Assembly (NCBI RefSeq): GCF_050320395.1
Contig: NZ_CP144459.1
Span: 992,001 to 1,056,000 of the forward strand
Length of the DNA: 64,000 nucleotides
Reading direction: 5' to 3'
Source: Treponema_C sp050320395
GTDB lineage: Bacteria > Spirochaetota > Spirochaetia > Treponematales > Treponemataceae
Made by a program: the position numbers and the translations under genes. The notes beneath the pieces were generated by a model. The model was given only the letters and a program-made list of their open reading frames with translations, did not search any database and had not been told where the DNA came from. Below are positions 7,098 to 15,581 of this stretch, one piece after another (the first letter of the stretch is position 1; each line of letters opens with the position of its first letter).

Positions 7098-8060
7098 ATG
7101 GACGATGCAAGAACGCTTACCTATGTTCATACGCCCGTTTTGCTTGAGCAAACGCTTTCCTATCTTTCTCCTGAAGGGGAAGGATATGAAAACGGCGGTT
7201 TTATGATTGACTCGACCCTCGGCGAGGGCGGACATTCATACGCTTTTTTGGAGCGTTTTCCCGATTTACATATACAGGGCCTTGATGCCGATGCCGAAAT
7301 CCAAAAGCGCGCCCGACAGCGTTTGGCCGTTTTCGGCGGCAGGATGAGTTTTTACCGCGGATGGTTTACGGATTTTTATGAAAATTATCCTGAAAACCTG
7401 CCGAAACCCGACTTGATTTTATTCGATTTGGGTATATCGGTGTTCCACTATGAATGTTCGGGGAGGGGGTTTTCCTTCCGCTCTGAAGAACCGCTCGATA
7501 TGAGGCTGGATCCTTCCGCCGGAAAAACGGCGGCGGATTTGGTTAATACGCTCAGGGCCGAAGAGCTTGCGGATATTTTGTTTAATTTTGCGGATGAACG
7601 TTACAGCAGGCGTATTGCACGGGCTGTAGATGAAGCGCGAAGACGTTCTCCCTTTGTTTGTGCAAAGCAGCTGGCGGACTGTATTTACAGTGCGGTTCCC
7701 GCCGCTTACCGCCGCGCAGCGATTCATCCTGCGACCAAGAGTTTTCAGGCTTTGCGCATTGCGGTAAACTGCGAGCTGGAGCGCTTGGAAAGGGTATTGG
7801 ATAAGGCTTTTACCGTTTTAAAAAGCGGCGGAAAAATGGGGGTTATTACCTTTCATTCGCTTGAAGACAGAACGGTAAAAAATTATTTTAAAGCATTGGG
7901 AAAAAGCTGTACTTGTGCGCCGGAACAGCCGATATGTAAATGCGGGGGAAAAGCAAAAGCATCGGTGCTGACGCGCAAGCCCGTATGTCCCGAAGCGGAG
8001 GAAATTGAACGTAATTCTCCTTCGCGCAGTGCAAAATTGCGGGTTATCCGTAAATTATAA
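7098..8060 (+). CDS. rsmH: 16S rRNA (cytosine1402-N4)-methyltransferase RsmH (MraW)
   Basis: SAM-dependent methyltransferase that modifies C1402 of 16S rRNA in the ribosomal P site. The 320 residues carry HTPVLLEQTLSYL at the N-terminus, the SAM-binding motif DSTLGEGGHSYAFL, and LILFDLGISVFHYE. Also present are RGFSFRSEEPLDMRLDP, the insert region ending KSFQALRIAVNCELE, the late motif GVITFHSLEDRTVKNYF, and a C-terminal NSPSRSAKLRVI. All are characteristic, and the length is standard. The gene follows mraZ, the usual order, and is 12 bases before the ftsL-like gene. Confidence 0.95.
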   Translation: MDDARTLTYVHTPVLLEQTLSYLSPEGEGYENGGFMIDSTLGEGGHSYAFLERFPDLHIQGLDADAEIQKRARQRLAVFGGRMSFYRGWFTDFYENYPENLPKPDLILFDLGISVFHYECSGRGFSFRSEEPLDMRLDPSAGKTAADLVNTLRAEELADILFNFADERYSRRIARAVDEARRRSPFVCAKQLADCIYSAVPAAYRRAAIHPATKSFQALRIAVNCELERLERVLDKAFTVLKSGGKMGVITFHSLEDRTVKNYFKALGKSCTCAPEQPICKCGGKAKASVLTRKPVCPEAEEIERNSPSRSAKLRVIRKL

Positions 8061-8072
8061 GAGGGCAAGGAC

Positions 8073-8396
8073 ATGAAACCGTCTAAAATGATTTTTAAAG
8101 ATATCGCTTTTATTCTCATTGCATTGAGCATCCCCGCGCTGCTTGCCCTTCAAAGCTTTCAGGGCTACAGATACGGCCTGCTTGAAAATCAGGTACACAA
8201 TCTTGAAAAAAAACAGCACAGCCTTATTGAGTACAATAAGCGGCTTATAAGCGATATAGGTCTTTTATCCGGTTCTTCGCGGATTGAAAAAATCGCTCTT
8301 GAAGAACTCGGCATGTATCAGGCATCTTCCCATGAAATCATACGGGTGCAGGTTCGCCCCGAACTGCGTACAAAGGGAGGCGGCCGTGCAAGATAG
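8073..8396 (+). CDS. ftsL: FtsL-like small division protein
   Basis: 107-residue bitopic membrane protein. A short cytoplasmic N-terminus is followed by one membrane helix (IAFILIALSIPALLAL, about 10-25), then a coiled-coil segment (LENQVHNLEKKQHSLIEYNK, about 36-55). The tail, SSRIEKIALEELGMYQAS, matches the short Leu-rich motif typical of FtsL/DivIC proteins. Identity rests on position between rsmH and murF plus this architecture, because FtsL diverges strongly in sequence. No ftsI follows, which is unusual for a dcw cluster. The 3' end overlaps the GTG start of murF by 11 bases. Confidence 0.8.
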   Translation: MKPSKMIFKDIAFILIALSIPALLALQSFQGYRYGLLENQVHNLEKKQHSLIEYNKRLISDIGLLSGSSRIEKIALEELGMYQASSHEIIRVQVRPELRTKGGGRAR

Positions 8397-9843
8397 GTCT
8401 TTGCTTGCGCTGCAGGATTTACTGGGCGCCGTAAACGGAACATTGTTCAACGAAAAAACGCGGGATGCTTCTTTTTTATCGGTGTGTATTGACAGCCGCC
8501 GTGCGTTAAGCGGTTCGCTTTTTATAGCCGTTCCCGGAAGTCAAAGCGACGGACACGCGTTTATAAAGGATGCGGTTGACAAGGGGGCATCCCTTATTAT
8601 GGCGATGCGATCTTCCGTCGGCGAATTTGGAACTTTGTATGAAAAACTTGCCGATCGCGGCATTCCGGTCGTTTTAACCGATAATACCCTCAATGCTTTG
8701 CAAAAAGCGGCAGGCCTCTATGTATCGCGGTTTTCCGCATTGAAAAAAATCGGGGTTACCGGTTCAAGCGGTAAAACGACGGTAAAAGAATGTATAGGCT
8801 CGATTCTTTCGCAAAAATACAGGGTTATTATAAACGAAGGCAACTTGAATTCGGAAACGGGTTTGCCCCTTTCGGTTTTTAAAATCGACAAAACACATGA
8901 GGCCGCCGTTTTTGAAATGGGTATGAACCGCCGGGGGGAAATTAAAGAGCTTGCCGATGTGCTTTTTCCTCAAACCGCAGTGATTACAAACATAGGTTCG
9001 GCCCATATCGGAATTCTCGGCACAAAGGACAAAATAGCTGAGGAAAAAAAACAAATTTTTTCGAATTTTACGGAGGATTGTACGGGTTTTGTCCCCGCAG
9101 AGGATCCGTATAAGGATTTTTTAATGAGCGGCGTTCCCGGCAGAATGCACAGCTTCGGTATCGGAAAAGAATACGGCATTGAAGATGTACGGGATAGGGG
9201 TGTTAAGGGAAGCGAATTTTATTATAAGGGTGTAAAAATCGATTTTCCCCTGTGCGGTATACACAATCTTAAAAATGCCGCCTGCGCCCTTGCCGTTGCC
9301 GAACATTTCGGCCTAAACGCCGAAGAAATAAAGACCGGACTGGAAGCCGTGCGTCCTTTGGCCGGCCGGATGCAGATTTTGGAAGGTGCTCCGACTGTCG
9401 TACACGACTGTTATAATGCAAACCCCGATTCCATGAATGCCGCCGTCGATTTTTTTGATGAGGCCGCTCATGAGGGGCGTAAGGTGCTGATTTTGGGCGA
9501 TATGGGAGAATTGGGAGCCGAGAGTGCCTCATCTCATAAAAAGCTTGTACAACGAGCGGCCGTTTCCAAAGCCGATATCCTTGTATTTGCGGGACACTCT
9601 TTTTGCGCCGCTTACGATGCGGTGTGTCGGGAACTGAGCGGGCCCTTTGCCGAAGGAAAACGCGTTCTTTTCTTGCCGGATATCTCCGATGCCGCTCTTA
9701 CGTCCTTCGGTGAAAAACTTGCATCCGTCTTACATGAGGGAGACCTTATACTTATAAAGGCTTCGCGAAGCACGGCCTTGGAACGTTTTATTCCGATAAT
9801 TCAAAAAAAGAGCATACAAAACCCTATGGAGGATGATGGATGA
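8386..9843 (+). CDS. murF: UDP-MurNAc-tripeptide--D-Ala-D-Ala ligase MurF
   Basis: ATP-dependent ligase that adds D-Ala-D-Ala to the UDP-MurNAc-tripeptide, the last cytoplasmic step in building the peptidoglycan precursor. About 485 residues. The N-terminal domain has SVCIDSRRALSGSLFIAVPG, and the P-loop is GVTGSSGKTTVKE. The central domain has NEGNLNSETGLPLS, FEMGMNRRGEI and TNIGSAHIGILG. The C-terminal ligand domain has VVHDCYNANPDSM and LILGDMGELG. The frame is open back to 8284, but the GTG at 8386 has GGGAGG at 8375-8380 five bases upstream and is chosen. It is translationally coupled to both ftsL and ftsW. Confidence 0.93.
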   Translation: MQDRSLLALQDLLGAVNGTLFNEKTRDASFLSVCIDSRRALSGSLFIAVPGSQSDGHAFIKDAVDKGASLIMAMRSSVGEFGTLYEKLADRGIPVVLTDNTLNALQKAAGLYVSRFSALKKIGVTGSSGKTTVKECIGSILSQKYRVIINEGNLNSETGLPLSVFKIDKTHEAAVFEMGMNRRGEIKELADVLFPQTAVITNIGSAHIGILGTKDKIAEEKKQIFSNFTEDCTGFVPAEDPYKDFLMSGVPGRMHSFGIGKEYGIEDVRDRGVKGSEFYYKGVKIDFPLCGIHNLKNAACALAVAEHFGLNAEEIKTGLEAVRPLAGRMQILEGAPTVVHDCYNANPDSMNAAVDFFDEAAHEGRKVLILGDMGELGAESASSHKKLVQRAAVSKADILVFAGHSFCAAYDAVCRELSGPFAEGKRVLFLPDISDAALTSFGEKLASVLHEGDLILIKASRSTALERFIPIIQKKSIQNPMEDDG

Positions 9844-10991
9844 GCGGATATTCGGTTGTGCCGCAAAAGCCGGTCCATTCTTCAGGATATGATGTTCCTC
9901 TTATCGCATCTATTATCGTGCTTCTCGGTTTAGGCTTGATAACGCTTTTTACCTCTTCTTCAGGTCATGCAAACCGTATATTCGGCGATCCTCTTTATTT
10001 TGTAAAAAGACAAAGCATAAGTATCGGAGTGGGACTGATTTTTTTGTTTGTGTTTTCATGGACGGATTTGAATCTTTTAAGAAAAATTACTCCCCTTGTA
10101 TTTATCTTTGTGCTCATTCTGTGCTTTTTAACCTTTATTCCGGGTATCGGCGTATCCCGTAACGGCGCCCGCCGCTGGATAAAACTTCCGGTTTTTTCAA
10201 CTTTCCAGCCCTCCGAAGCGGCAAAGTTTGCCGTTATTTTGTTTTTGTCGAACTTTTTTGCAAAAAAACACGATAAGCTGGATAATCCCCTTATCGGTAT
10301 GTACCCTGCCGCTTTCGGTGTGCTTATGTTTGTAACGGTTATATTTTTTCAAAGCGACTTTTCAAGTGCCGTCTTTTTGGGTTTTATAGCCCTTTCGATG
10401 TTTTTTATTGCGGGCGTACAATTCAGATGGTTTTTACTGTTTTTTCTCTACGGAGCCGCAGCCGCCGTATTGGTGGTTTTTTCGACTTCGTTTCGCGTAA
10501 AGCGTTTGATTGCCTTTTTCCGTCCCGAATTGGATGTAAGCGGCATAAATTATCAAATCAAAGCGGCTTGCCGCGCAATAAGTTCCGGCGGCTTTTGGGG
10601 CAGAGGCATAGGCGGGGCGGAACGTATCAATGCGATTCCGGAAGTACAGGCGGACTTTATCTTTGCCGGCTGGAGCGAAGCGATGGGCTTGTTCGGTGTG
10701 CTTATATATTTACTTTTGCTTTTCTTTTTTGCATTCAGAGCTTTGGATATAGCGCTTAAATGTCCCGACCGCTTTAGAAGCTTGTGTGCATTCGGCTGCG
10801 GCATTGCGGTAACCGGACAGTCTCTTTTAAATCTTGCGGTTGTCTGCGGGGCCCTGCCTACAACGGGTATACCCCTGCCGTTTTTTTCATCCGGCGGTTC
10901 TTCCGTTTTAATTACGCTGTGTTTATGCGGTATCTTGATAAACGTATCCGGTTACAAAGCCGATGATATATCCGGAGGTGTCTATGAGTGA
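9840..10991 (+). CDS. ftsW: Septal peptidoglycan polymerase FtsW
   Basis: SEDS-family membrane glycosyltransferase acting at the septum. 383 residues with about ten membrane helices. Conserved sites include GVSRNGARRWIKLP, FQPSEAAKFAVI, the catalytic-loop region ending in FQSDFSSA, the extracytoplasmic QIKAACRAISSGGFWGRGIGGAERINAIPEVQADFIFAGWSEAMG, here described as its hallmark pieces GRGIG and PEVQADFIF, and the C-terminal TTGIPLPFFSSGGSS. The ATG overlaps the murF stop (ATGGATGA). FtsW rather than RodA is favoured because it lies inside the dcw cluster between murF and ftsQ. Its usual partner FtsI is not encoded nearby. Confidence 0.92.
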   Translation: MSGYSVVPQKPVHSSGYDVPLIASIIVLLGLGLITLFTSSSGHANRIFGDPLYFVKRQSISIGVGLIFLFVFSWTDLNLLRKITPLVFIFVLILCFLTFIPGIGVSRNGARRWIKLPVFSTFQPSEAAKFAVILFLSNFFAKKHDKLDNPLIGMYPAAFGVLMFVTVIFFQSDFSSAVFLGFIALSMFFIAGVQFRWFLLFFLYGAAAAVLVVFSTSFRVKRLIAFFRPELDVSGINYQIKAACRAISSGGFWGRGIGGAERINAIPEVQADFIFAGWSEAMGLFGVLIYLLLLFFFAFRALDIALKCPDRFRSLCAFGCGIAVTGQSLLNLAVVCGALPTTGIPLPFFSSGGSSVLITLCLCGILINVSGYKADDISGGVYE

Positions 10992-11817
10992 TCCCTGTAT
11001 GTATTCCGACTTTTCGCCTTATTACAAAGGCGATACGGAAACTATCCCTGCAGAGGCTAAAAAAAGGGGAATACTTAAAAGGAATATGTTAAAAACCGCC
11101 CTTTTTGTACTTTTTGCGGTGTGTTTACTCGAAGGCGCAATATACTTTATAATAATGCCGTGGACATCCGCCGTTGAAGTATCCTTTACCGGATTAAAGA
11201 GTCTGAAAGCCGAAGAGCTGGGCAGGGGATTATCCATGCACTGCGGTTCGCGCTGGCTCGGTTTTAATACGGCGACGGCTGCATCCGTCATAGCTTCCTA
11301 CGGTGCCGTAGAAAGCGTTTCGGTGGAAAAACGTTTTCCGAATCAAGTGTTTGTAAAAGTAATTGAAAGAGTTCCGGTGGCCCTTATGTTTACGCAGGAT
11401 GAGGGAAAAACACGGGCTGTGCATATCGATAAAAACGGTGTACTCTTTAATCTAAACAGTACGCCTGCGGTTTCCGTACCCCTGCTTACCGGCTTCGATG
11501 CCGAAGTAGCTGCGGAGGGAATGCGTATCGATACAAAGTACCGTGAACTTTTAAAGCAGATTGCATCCATTCAGCAAAGCAATGCGGCATACTTTTCGCT
11601 TATTTCGGAAATTAAGGTCGTGGTAAAAGAATACGGCAATTATGAGTTGGCCGTTTATCCCCTGCACGTGCATGCGCGCGTTTTAACGGATGCCGAATTA
11701 AGCGAAAGCACTTTACAGACAATGCTGCTTACCTTGGATGTTATATACGATTTGGAACCGAACGTATGCGAAGTCGATATGCGCCGCGGTTCGACTTCAT
11801 ATAAGGTTCATTCCTGA
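10984..11817 (+). CDS. ftsQ: Division protein FtsQ/DivIB
   Basis: 277-residue bitopic membrane protein of the divisome. A cytoplasmic basic stretch is followed by one membrane helix (TALFVLFAVCLLEGAIYFIIM). A POTRA domain then begins with VEVSFTGLKSLKAEELGRGL and contains VESVSVEKRFPNQVFVKVIERVPVA, the FtsQ pattern. The beta domain follows. GGAGG at 10974-10978 sits five bases before the ATG at 10984, which overlaps the ftsW stop by eight bases; an earlier in-frame ATG at 10963 has no ribosome site. FtsQ normally bridges FtsL/B and FtsA-dependent assembly. Confidence 0.9.
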   Translation: MSDPCMYSDFSPYYKGDTETIPAEAKKRGILKRNMLKTALFVLFAVCLLEGAIYFIIMPWTSAVEVSFTGLKSLKAEELGRGLSMHCGSRWLGFNTATAASVIASYGAVESVSVEKRFPNQVFVKVIERVPVALMFTQDEGKTRAVHIDKNGVLFNLNSTPAVSVPLLTGFDAEVAAEGMRIDTKYRELLKQIASIQQSNAAYFSLISEIKVVVKEYGNYELAVYPLHVHARVLTDAELSESTLQTMLLTLDVIYDLEPNVCEVDMRRGSTSYKVHS

Positions 11818-11838
11818 TAATCGCTTTGGGAGGGCGTT

Positions 11839-13089
11839 ATGAGCACTGTTATAACGGCTATAGATATAGGGACGAGCAATGTCCGCGCTTTAATGGGCGA
11901 GTATTCCGATGAGGGCTCTCTTTCGATAATCGGTGTCGGAAGCGCTCCTTCTACCGGACTGCGCGCCGGCCTTATTGTAAATATCGAAGCGACTATGCAG
12001 TCCATAAAAGAAGCGGTGGAGGCCGCCGAAGTGGCTGCAGGCTGTGAAGCCCTTTCCTGTATAACGGCGGTAGGCGGTTCTCAAATAGAAAGCTTTATTT
12101 CCAAGGGGCTGGTTGCCGTCGGCGGGAAAGGGGCGGTTCGTGAAGTAAACGAAAACGATATTGAGCGCGTATTGGAAGCATCGCGTGCCGTCAATATTCC
12201 CCTTGACCGCCATATTTTACACGTAGTGCCCCGTTTTTATATTGTAGACGGGGTAAGCGGGATAAAAAATCCTTTAAATAGACTCGGCGTGCGTCTTGAA
12301 TCGGAAGTATGTATTATTACTTCATCCGGCACATCCACGCAAAATATGCTGCGCTGTGTGTCCCGCGCCGGTTATACCGTTGAAGATGTTATGCTTAAAA
12401 CCCTGGCCGCCGCACAAGCGGTTGTTACCGAAGAAGAAAAGGAGGTAGGTTCCATTCTTATCGACTTGGGAGGAGGTACAACCGATGTCCTTGTTCTTGC
12501 GGACGGTTCTTCTTTGTGTACGGTTTCCGTTCCGGTAGGCGGTTCTTTGGTAAGCAACGATATTGCCCTGGTACGCGGGGTGTCGTTTGAAACCGCCGAA
12601 AAACTGAAAATTTCATCGGGCTGCTGTTGGGAAGATTCGGTAAGCGATGACGAGGAAGTTGTTATTCCGGGCATAGGAGGCAATCCGCCTCAAGCGATAA
12701 GCCGCCGCGAAATTTGCAGTATAATCAGACCGCGTATCGAAGAAATATTTTCGATGGTACGTGACAGACTGCCCGCCGATGTAAAGCGGCGGCATTTAAA
12801 CGGCAGTGTTATTCTTGCAGGCGGCGGCTCTCTTTTGCCCGGTATAGTTGAATTAACCGCACAGGAATTCAAAACCGAAAATGTACGCATTGCACGGCCG
12901 GGTAACTACGGCGGGCCTGTTGAAATATACCGCAGCCCCGAATTTACAACGGCGGCCGGTCTCCTTATACAGGGTATGGCGCACATGCATAAAAACGATA
13001 CGGGGCTTTCGGCATCGTCCCCGGCGGGAAAGCGCTCGTTTATCGAGCTTACAAAGAAAGTAGGACGATGGTTTAAAGAAATGTTTTGA
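11839..13089 (+). CDS. ftsA: Cell division actin homologue FtsA
   Basis: Actin-fold ATPase that tethers FtsZ to the inner membrane. 416 residues. The phosphate-1 motif is AIDIGTSNVRALMGE (7-21), SHS2/1C-type features lie around HILHVVPRFYIVDG, phosphate-2 is ILIDLGGGTTDVLVL, and the adenosine motif is SVILAGGGSLLPG. The C-terminus ends in an amphipathic helix, LTKKVGRWFKEMF, the expected membrane-targeting tail. It starts 21 bases after ftsQ with GGGAGGGC as ribosome site. The separate ftsZ promoter lies 15 bases downstream, so ftsA and ftsZ levels can differ. Confidence 0.95.
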   Translation: MSTVITAIDIGTSNVRALMGEYSDEGSLSIIGVGSAPSTGLRAGLIVNIEATMQSIKEAVEAAEVAAGCEALSCITAVGGSQIESFISKGLVAVGGKGAVREVNENDIERVLEASRAVNIPLDRHILHVVPRFYIVDGVSGIKNPLNRLGVRLESEVCIITSSGTSTQNMLRCVSRAGYTVEDVMLKTLAAAQAVVTEEEKEVGSILIDLGGGTTDVLVLADGSSLCTVSVPVGGSLVSNDIALVRGVSFETAEKLKISSGCCWEDSVSDDEEVVIPGIGGNPPQAISRREICSIIRPRIEEIFSMVRDRLPADVKRRHLNGSVILAGGGSLLPGIVELTAQEFKTENVRIARPGNYGGPVEIYRSPEFTTAAGLLIQGMAHMHKNDTGLSASSPAGKRSFIELTKKVGRWFKEMF

Positions 13090-13104
13090 TTGTTTTATAC
13101 GGTC

Positions 13105-13133
13105 TTGAAATCCGTTCAAAACTCGTATAGAAT
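13105..13133 (+). promoter_or_regulatory. Internal promoter of ftsZ
   Basis: TTGAAA (13105-13110), 17-base spacer, TAGAAT (13128-13133), in the 80-base gap between ftsA and ftsZ. A strong ribosome site, GGGAGGGGGG, follows before the ATG at 13170. Confidence 0.5.
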
Positions 13134-13169
13134 GGTTATATCTTTTTCCCGGGAGGGGGGAAATTATCT

Positions 13170-14570
13170 ATGGATTTTTCTGTAATAGACGAAAAGGTCG
13201 TTAACCCGACCGTAATTAAGGTTATCGGAGTAGGCGGCGGCGGTTCGAATGCGGTTAATCATATGATTGCAGTCGGAGTGGAAAATATCGATTTTATTGT
13301 CGCAAATACGGACTTGCAGGCCCTTGAAGGTTCAAAGGTTCCGTTAAAACTGGGCTTGGGCTCCAAATTGACCGGGGGCCTGGGAGCGGGCGGTAATCCC
13401 GAAGTGGGCAGAAAGGCCGCCGAAGAGGATACCGAAGCGATTGCCAATGCCTTAAAGGGTGCCCACATGCTTTTTATAACCGCAGGTATGGGCGGCGGAA
13501 CAGGGACGGGCGCCGCTCCCGTTATTGCGCGTATTGCAAAAGAAGCCGGTATTCTTACCGTGGGTGTCGTTACCAAGCCCTTTAAATTTGAAGGCGCGGT
13601 CAAGATGAACGTTGCCGAAGAGGGTATAAAAAAACTGCATGAGCACGTCGACACTCTCATTGTCATTCCGAATCAAAATATTCTCCGCGTAGCGGATAAA
13701 AAAACGCCTCTAAACGAAGCCTATGCGATAGCCGACGATGTACTCAGGCACGGTGTGCAGGGTATATCCGACGTTATTACGCGGCCCGGTAAAATCAATA
13801 TAGATTTTGCGGATGTGCGTACGATAATGCAGGGCATGGGAGACGCCATTTTGGGAGTCGGTATCGGCAGCGGAGAACAGCGTGCCGTTGATGCGGCAAC
13901 TTCCGCTATGAATAATCCTCTTTTGGAAGATACCCATATAGAGGGTGCAAAAAATATCCTTGTCAACATTACTTCAGGAGAAAATCTTTCTTTGGTCGAA
14001 ACCGAAGAAATTATGGATATGATAACGGAAACGGCAGACCCCGGTGTCTATACTATTTACGGCCAAAAAGTCGATCCTCAAATGGGCGATGCCGTAAAGG
14101 TTACGATTATCGCAACCGGGTTTTCGGATAAAGAATCGTCTACAAACAGACGGCAGTCTTTTTTACCCGAAAAAGAACCGGCTGCCGACGATAATTTGGT
14201 TTCTTACAGCCAGTGGGAGGCTATCGGACACGGTACCAAACATACGGCTTCCGCTTCGCTTTCTTCGTCCCGCTCGCCGTTCCGCTCTTCTTTGCCGGAA
14301 GAGGCCGGTGCAAAGGATGAAGAAAAGAGCACCTTGTCTTCCCGGAAGGCAGCCGCTTCTTCGGTGTCCCCTTCGAGTGCGGCATCCCGCTCGGCCTTTT
14401 CTTCCTTTTCGGCCTTTGCCTCAAAAGATGTCGCCGCATCGGAAAAGACTTCTTCCGTTTCTTCCGGAAGTTCTTTTTCTCATGCCGACTTTGTGGCTTC
14501 AAAAGACCTTAAAGGCTTGGAATATCCCGCCTGTCTGCGCTCAAACCGTATCAATTTGGGCGGAGATTGA
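13170..14570 (+). CDS. ftsZ: Cell division GTPase FtsZ
   Basis: Tubulin homologue forming the Z-ring. 466 residues. The GTP-binding domain shows GVGGGGSNAVNHM (21-33), the tubulin signature GGGTGTGAAPVIA, and the T7 synergy loop NIDFADVRTIM. The C-terminal domain ends near residue 325. A long linker, about 110 residues very rich in Ser/Ala (positions about 345-440), then leads to the C-terminal peptide LEYPACLRSNR. That peptide resembles the conserved D-x-P-x-F-L-R motif that binds FtsA and other partners. The linker is longer than in E. coli. The Xer recombinase gene follows with its frame already open inside ftsZ. Confidence 0.97.
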   Translation: MDFSVIDEKVVNPTVIKVIGVGGGGSNAVNHMIAVGVENIDFIVANTDLQALEGSKVPLKLGLGSKLTGGLGAGGNPEVGRKAAEEDTEAIANALKGAHMLFITAGMGGGTGTGAAPVIARIAKEAGILTVGVVTKPFKFEGAVKMNVAEEGIKKLHEHVDTLIVIPNQNILRVADKKTPLNEAYAIADDVLRHGVQGISDVITRPGKINIDFADVRTIMQGMGDAILGVGIGSGEQRAVDAATSAMNNPLLEDTHIEGAKNILVNITSGENLSLVETEEIMDMITETADPGVYTIYGQKVDPQMGDAVKVTIIATGFSDKESSTNRRQSFLPEKEPAADDNLVSYSQWEAIGHGTKHTASASLSSSRSPFRSSLPEEAGAKDEEKSTLSSRKAAASSVSPSSAASRSAFSSFSAFASKDVAASEKTSSVSSGSSFSHADFVASKDLKGLEYPACLRSNRINLGGD

Positions 14571-14580
14571 GGCTGAAGAT

Positions 14581-15534
14581 TTGTCCGCTGTAATTACAGG
14601 ATATGAACTGCAAAAAAACGAATCCCTTGTCGTTGAGCGCTTTTATGACGAGCTTATAAGCGTCGATCGTAAAAGCCTCTTAACTGCCGAAACCTATAAA
14701 ACGGCCGTTAAAGAACTTTTGACCTGGTGTCTTTTTAAGCAAACCGATTACAGGACGCTTACGATTCAGGATTTACTCTATTACCTTGTAGCCCGTAAAA
14801 CCGGATATGACGGCCGCAGCGGTGCCGATGAATTAACCCTTGCAAAGGATATTTCCGCCCTGCGCTCATTCGGCGCCTATCTGGTACGTACCGGCGTATG
14901 GAGCGAAAATACCGCTCTTTTATTGCAACGACCGCGTGCAAAACGCCGCCTTCCGCGCGTTCTTGCCGTTGAAGAAGTGGATAAACTGCTTTCGGTTATA
15001 GATACCTCAAGCCCCCTGGGCTTACGCGACCGCGCTCTTTTTGAATTGGTCTACTCGTCGGGGCTTCGTATCGGCGAAGTTTCGGCTTTGGAGCTGCAAA
15101 ACCTTCACCTCGATGAGCGCCTTTTATGGGTACGCGGAAAGGGGGATAAGGAGCGTATGGTGCCCTTCGGAGATGAGGCTGTCGTACATTTACGCAATTG
15201 GCTTGAAAAGGGCCGGGGAGAGCTGGTTAAAAATGCTGCGGTGCCCTGGCTTTTTGTCAATTATCGGGGTAAAAAACTTTCGCGCAAGGGTATTTGGAAG
15301 CGTTTTCAGGAGCTTGAAGCGCTTTCGGGCGTTAATGCAAAGGTGCATACCCTTCGCCACTCTTTTGCAACCCATCTGCTCGCAGGCGGCGCCGATTTAC
15401 GCAGCGTACAGGAACTTTTAGGTCATGCCGACCTTTCGACAACGCAAATATACACCCACATAGACGATGAAGCCCTGCACGGCTGTCATAGAGATTTTTT
15501 CCCCTCCCACGGTTCGCAGGCGGCCGAACGATAA
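14581..15534 (+). CDS. Xer-type tyrosine recombinase (first of two)
   Basis: About 317 residues from a TTG at 14581, preceded by GAGG at 14569-14572. The frame is open from 14308, but that part is the ftsZ antiframe. The N-terminal SAM-like core-binding domain is followed by the catalytic domain, with Arg in SSGLRIGEVSALEL, Lys in RGKGDKERMVP, HTLRHSFATHLL (His and Arg), LGHADLSTTQ and the Tyr nucleophile in IYTHID. The length fits XerC/XerD, which resolve chromosome dimers at dif at the septum. Position next to ftsZ fits that role. Because the other copy sits in the codV position, this one may be XerD, but that is inference. The start codon is uncertain. Confidence 0.85.
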   Translation: MSAVITGYELQKNESLVVERFYDELISVDRKSLLTAETYKTAVKELLTWCLFKQTDYRTLTIQDLLYYLVARKTGYDGRSGADELTLAKDISALRSFGAYLVRTGVWSENTALLLQRPRAKRRLPRVLAVEEVDKLLSVIDTSSPLGLRDRALFELVYSSGLRIGEVSALELQNLHLDERLLWVRGKGDKERMVPFGDEAVVHLRNWLEKGRGELVKNAAVPWLFVNYRGKKLSRKGIWKRFQELEALSGVNAKVHTLRHSFATHLLAGGADLRSVQELLGHADLSTTQIYTHIDDEALHGCHRDFFPSHGSQAAER

Positions 15535-15581
15535 TCTTGACAGAACGGCGAATATCCGCCATAGTTTTTACGAGGTGGACT

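Noticed and set aside
13235..13260. GGTTCGAAT-like string resembling a tRNA T-arm
   Set aside because: It lies in the FtsZ GTP-binding codons (GGGGSNAVNH) with no acceptor or anticodon stem.
14308..14580. N-terminal extension of the first Xer recombinase
   Set aside because: It is the alternate frame of the FtsZ linker, rich in Pro/Arg/Leu with no Xer character.
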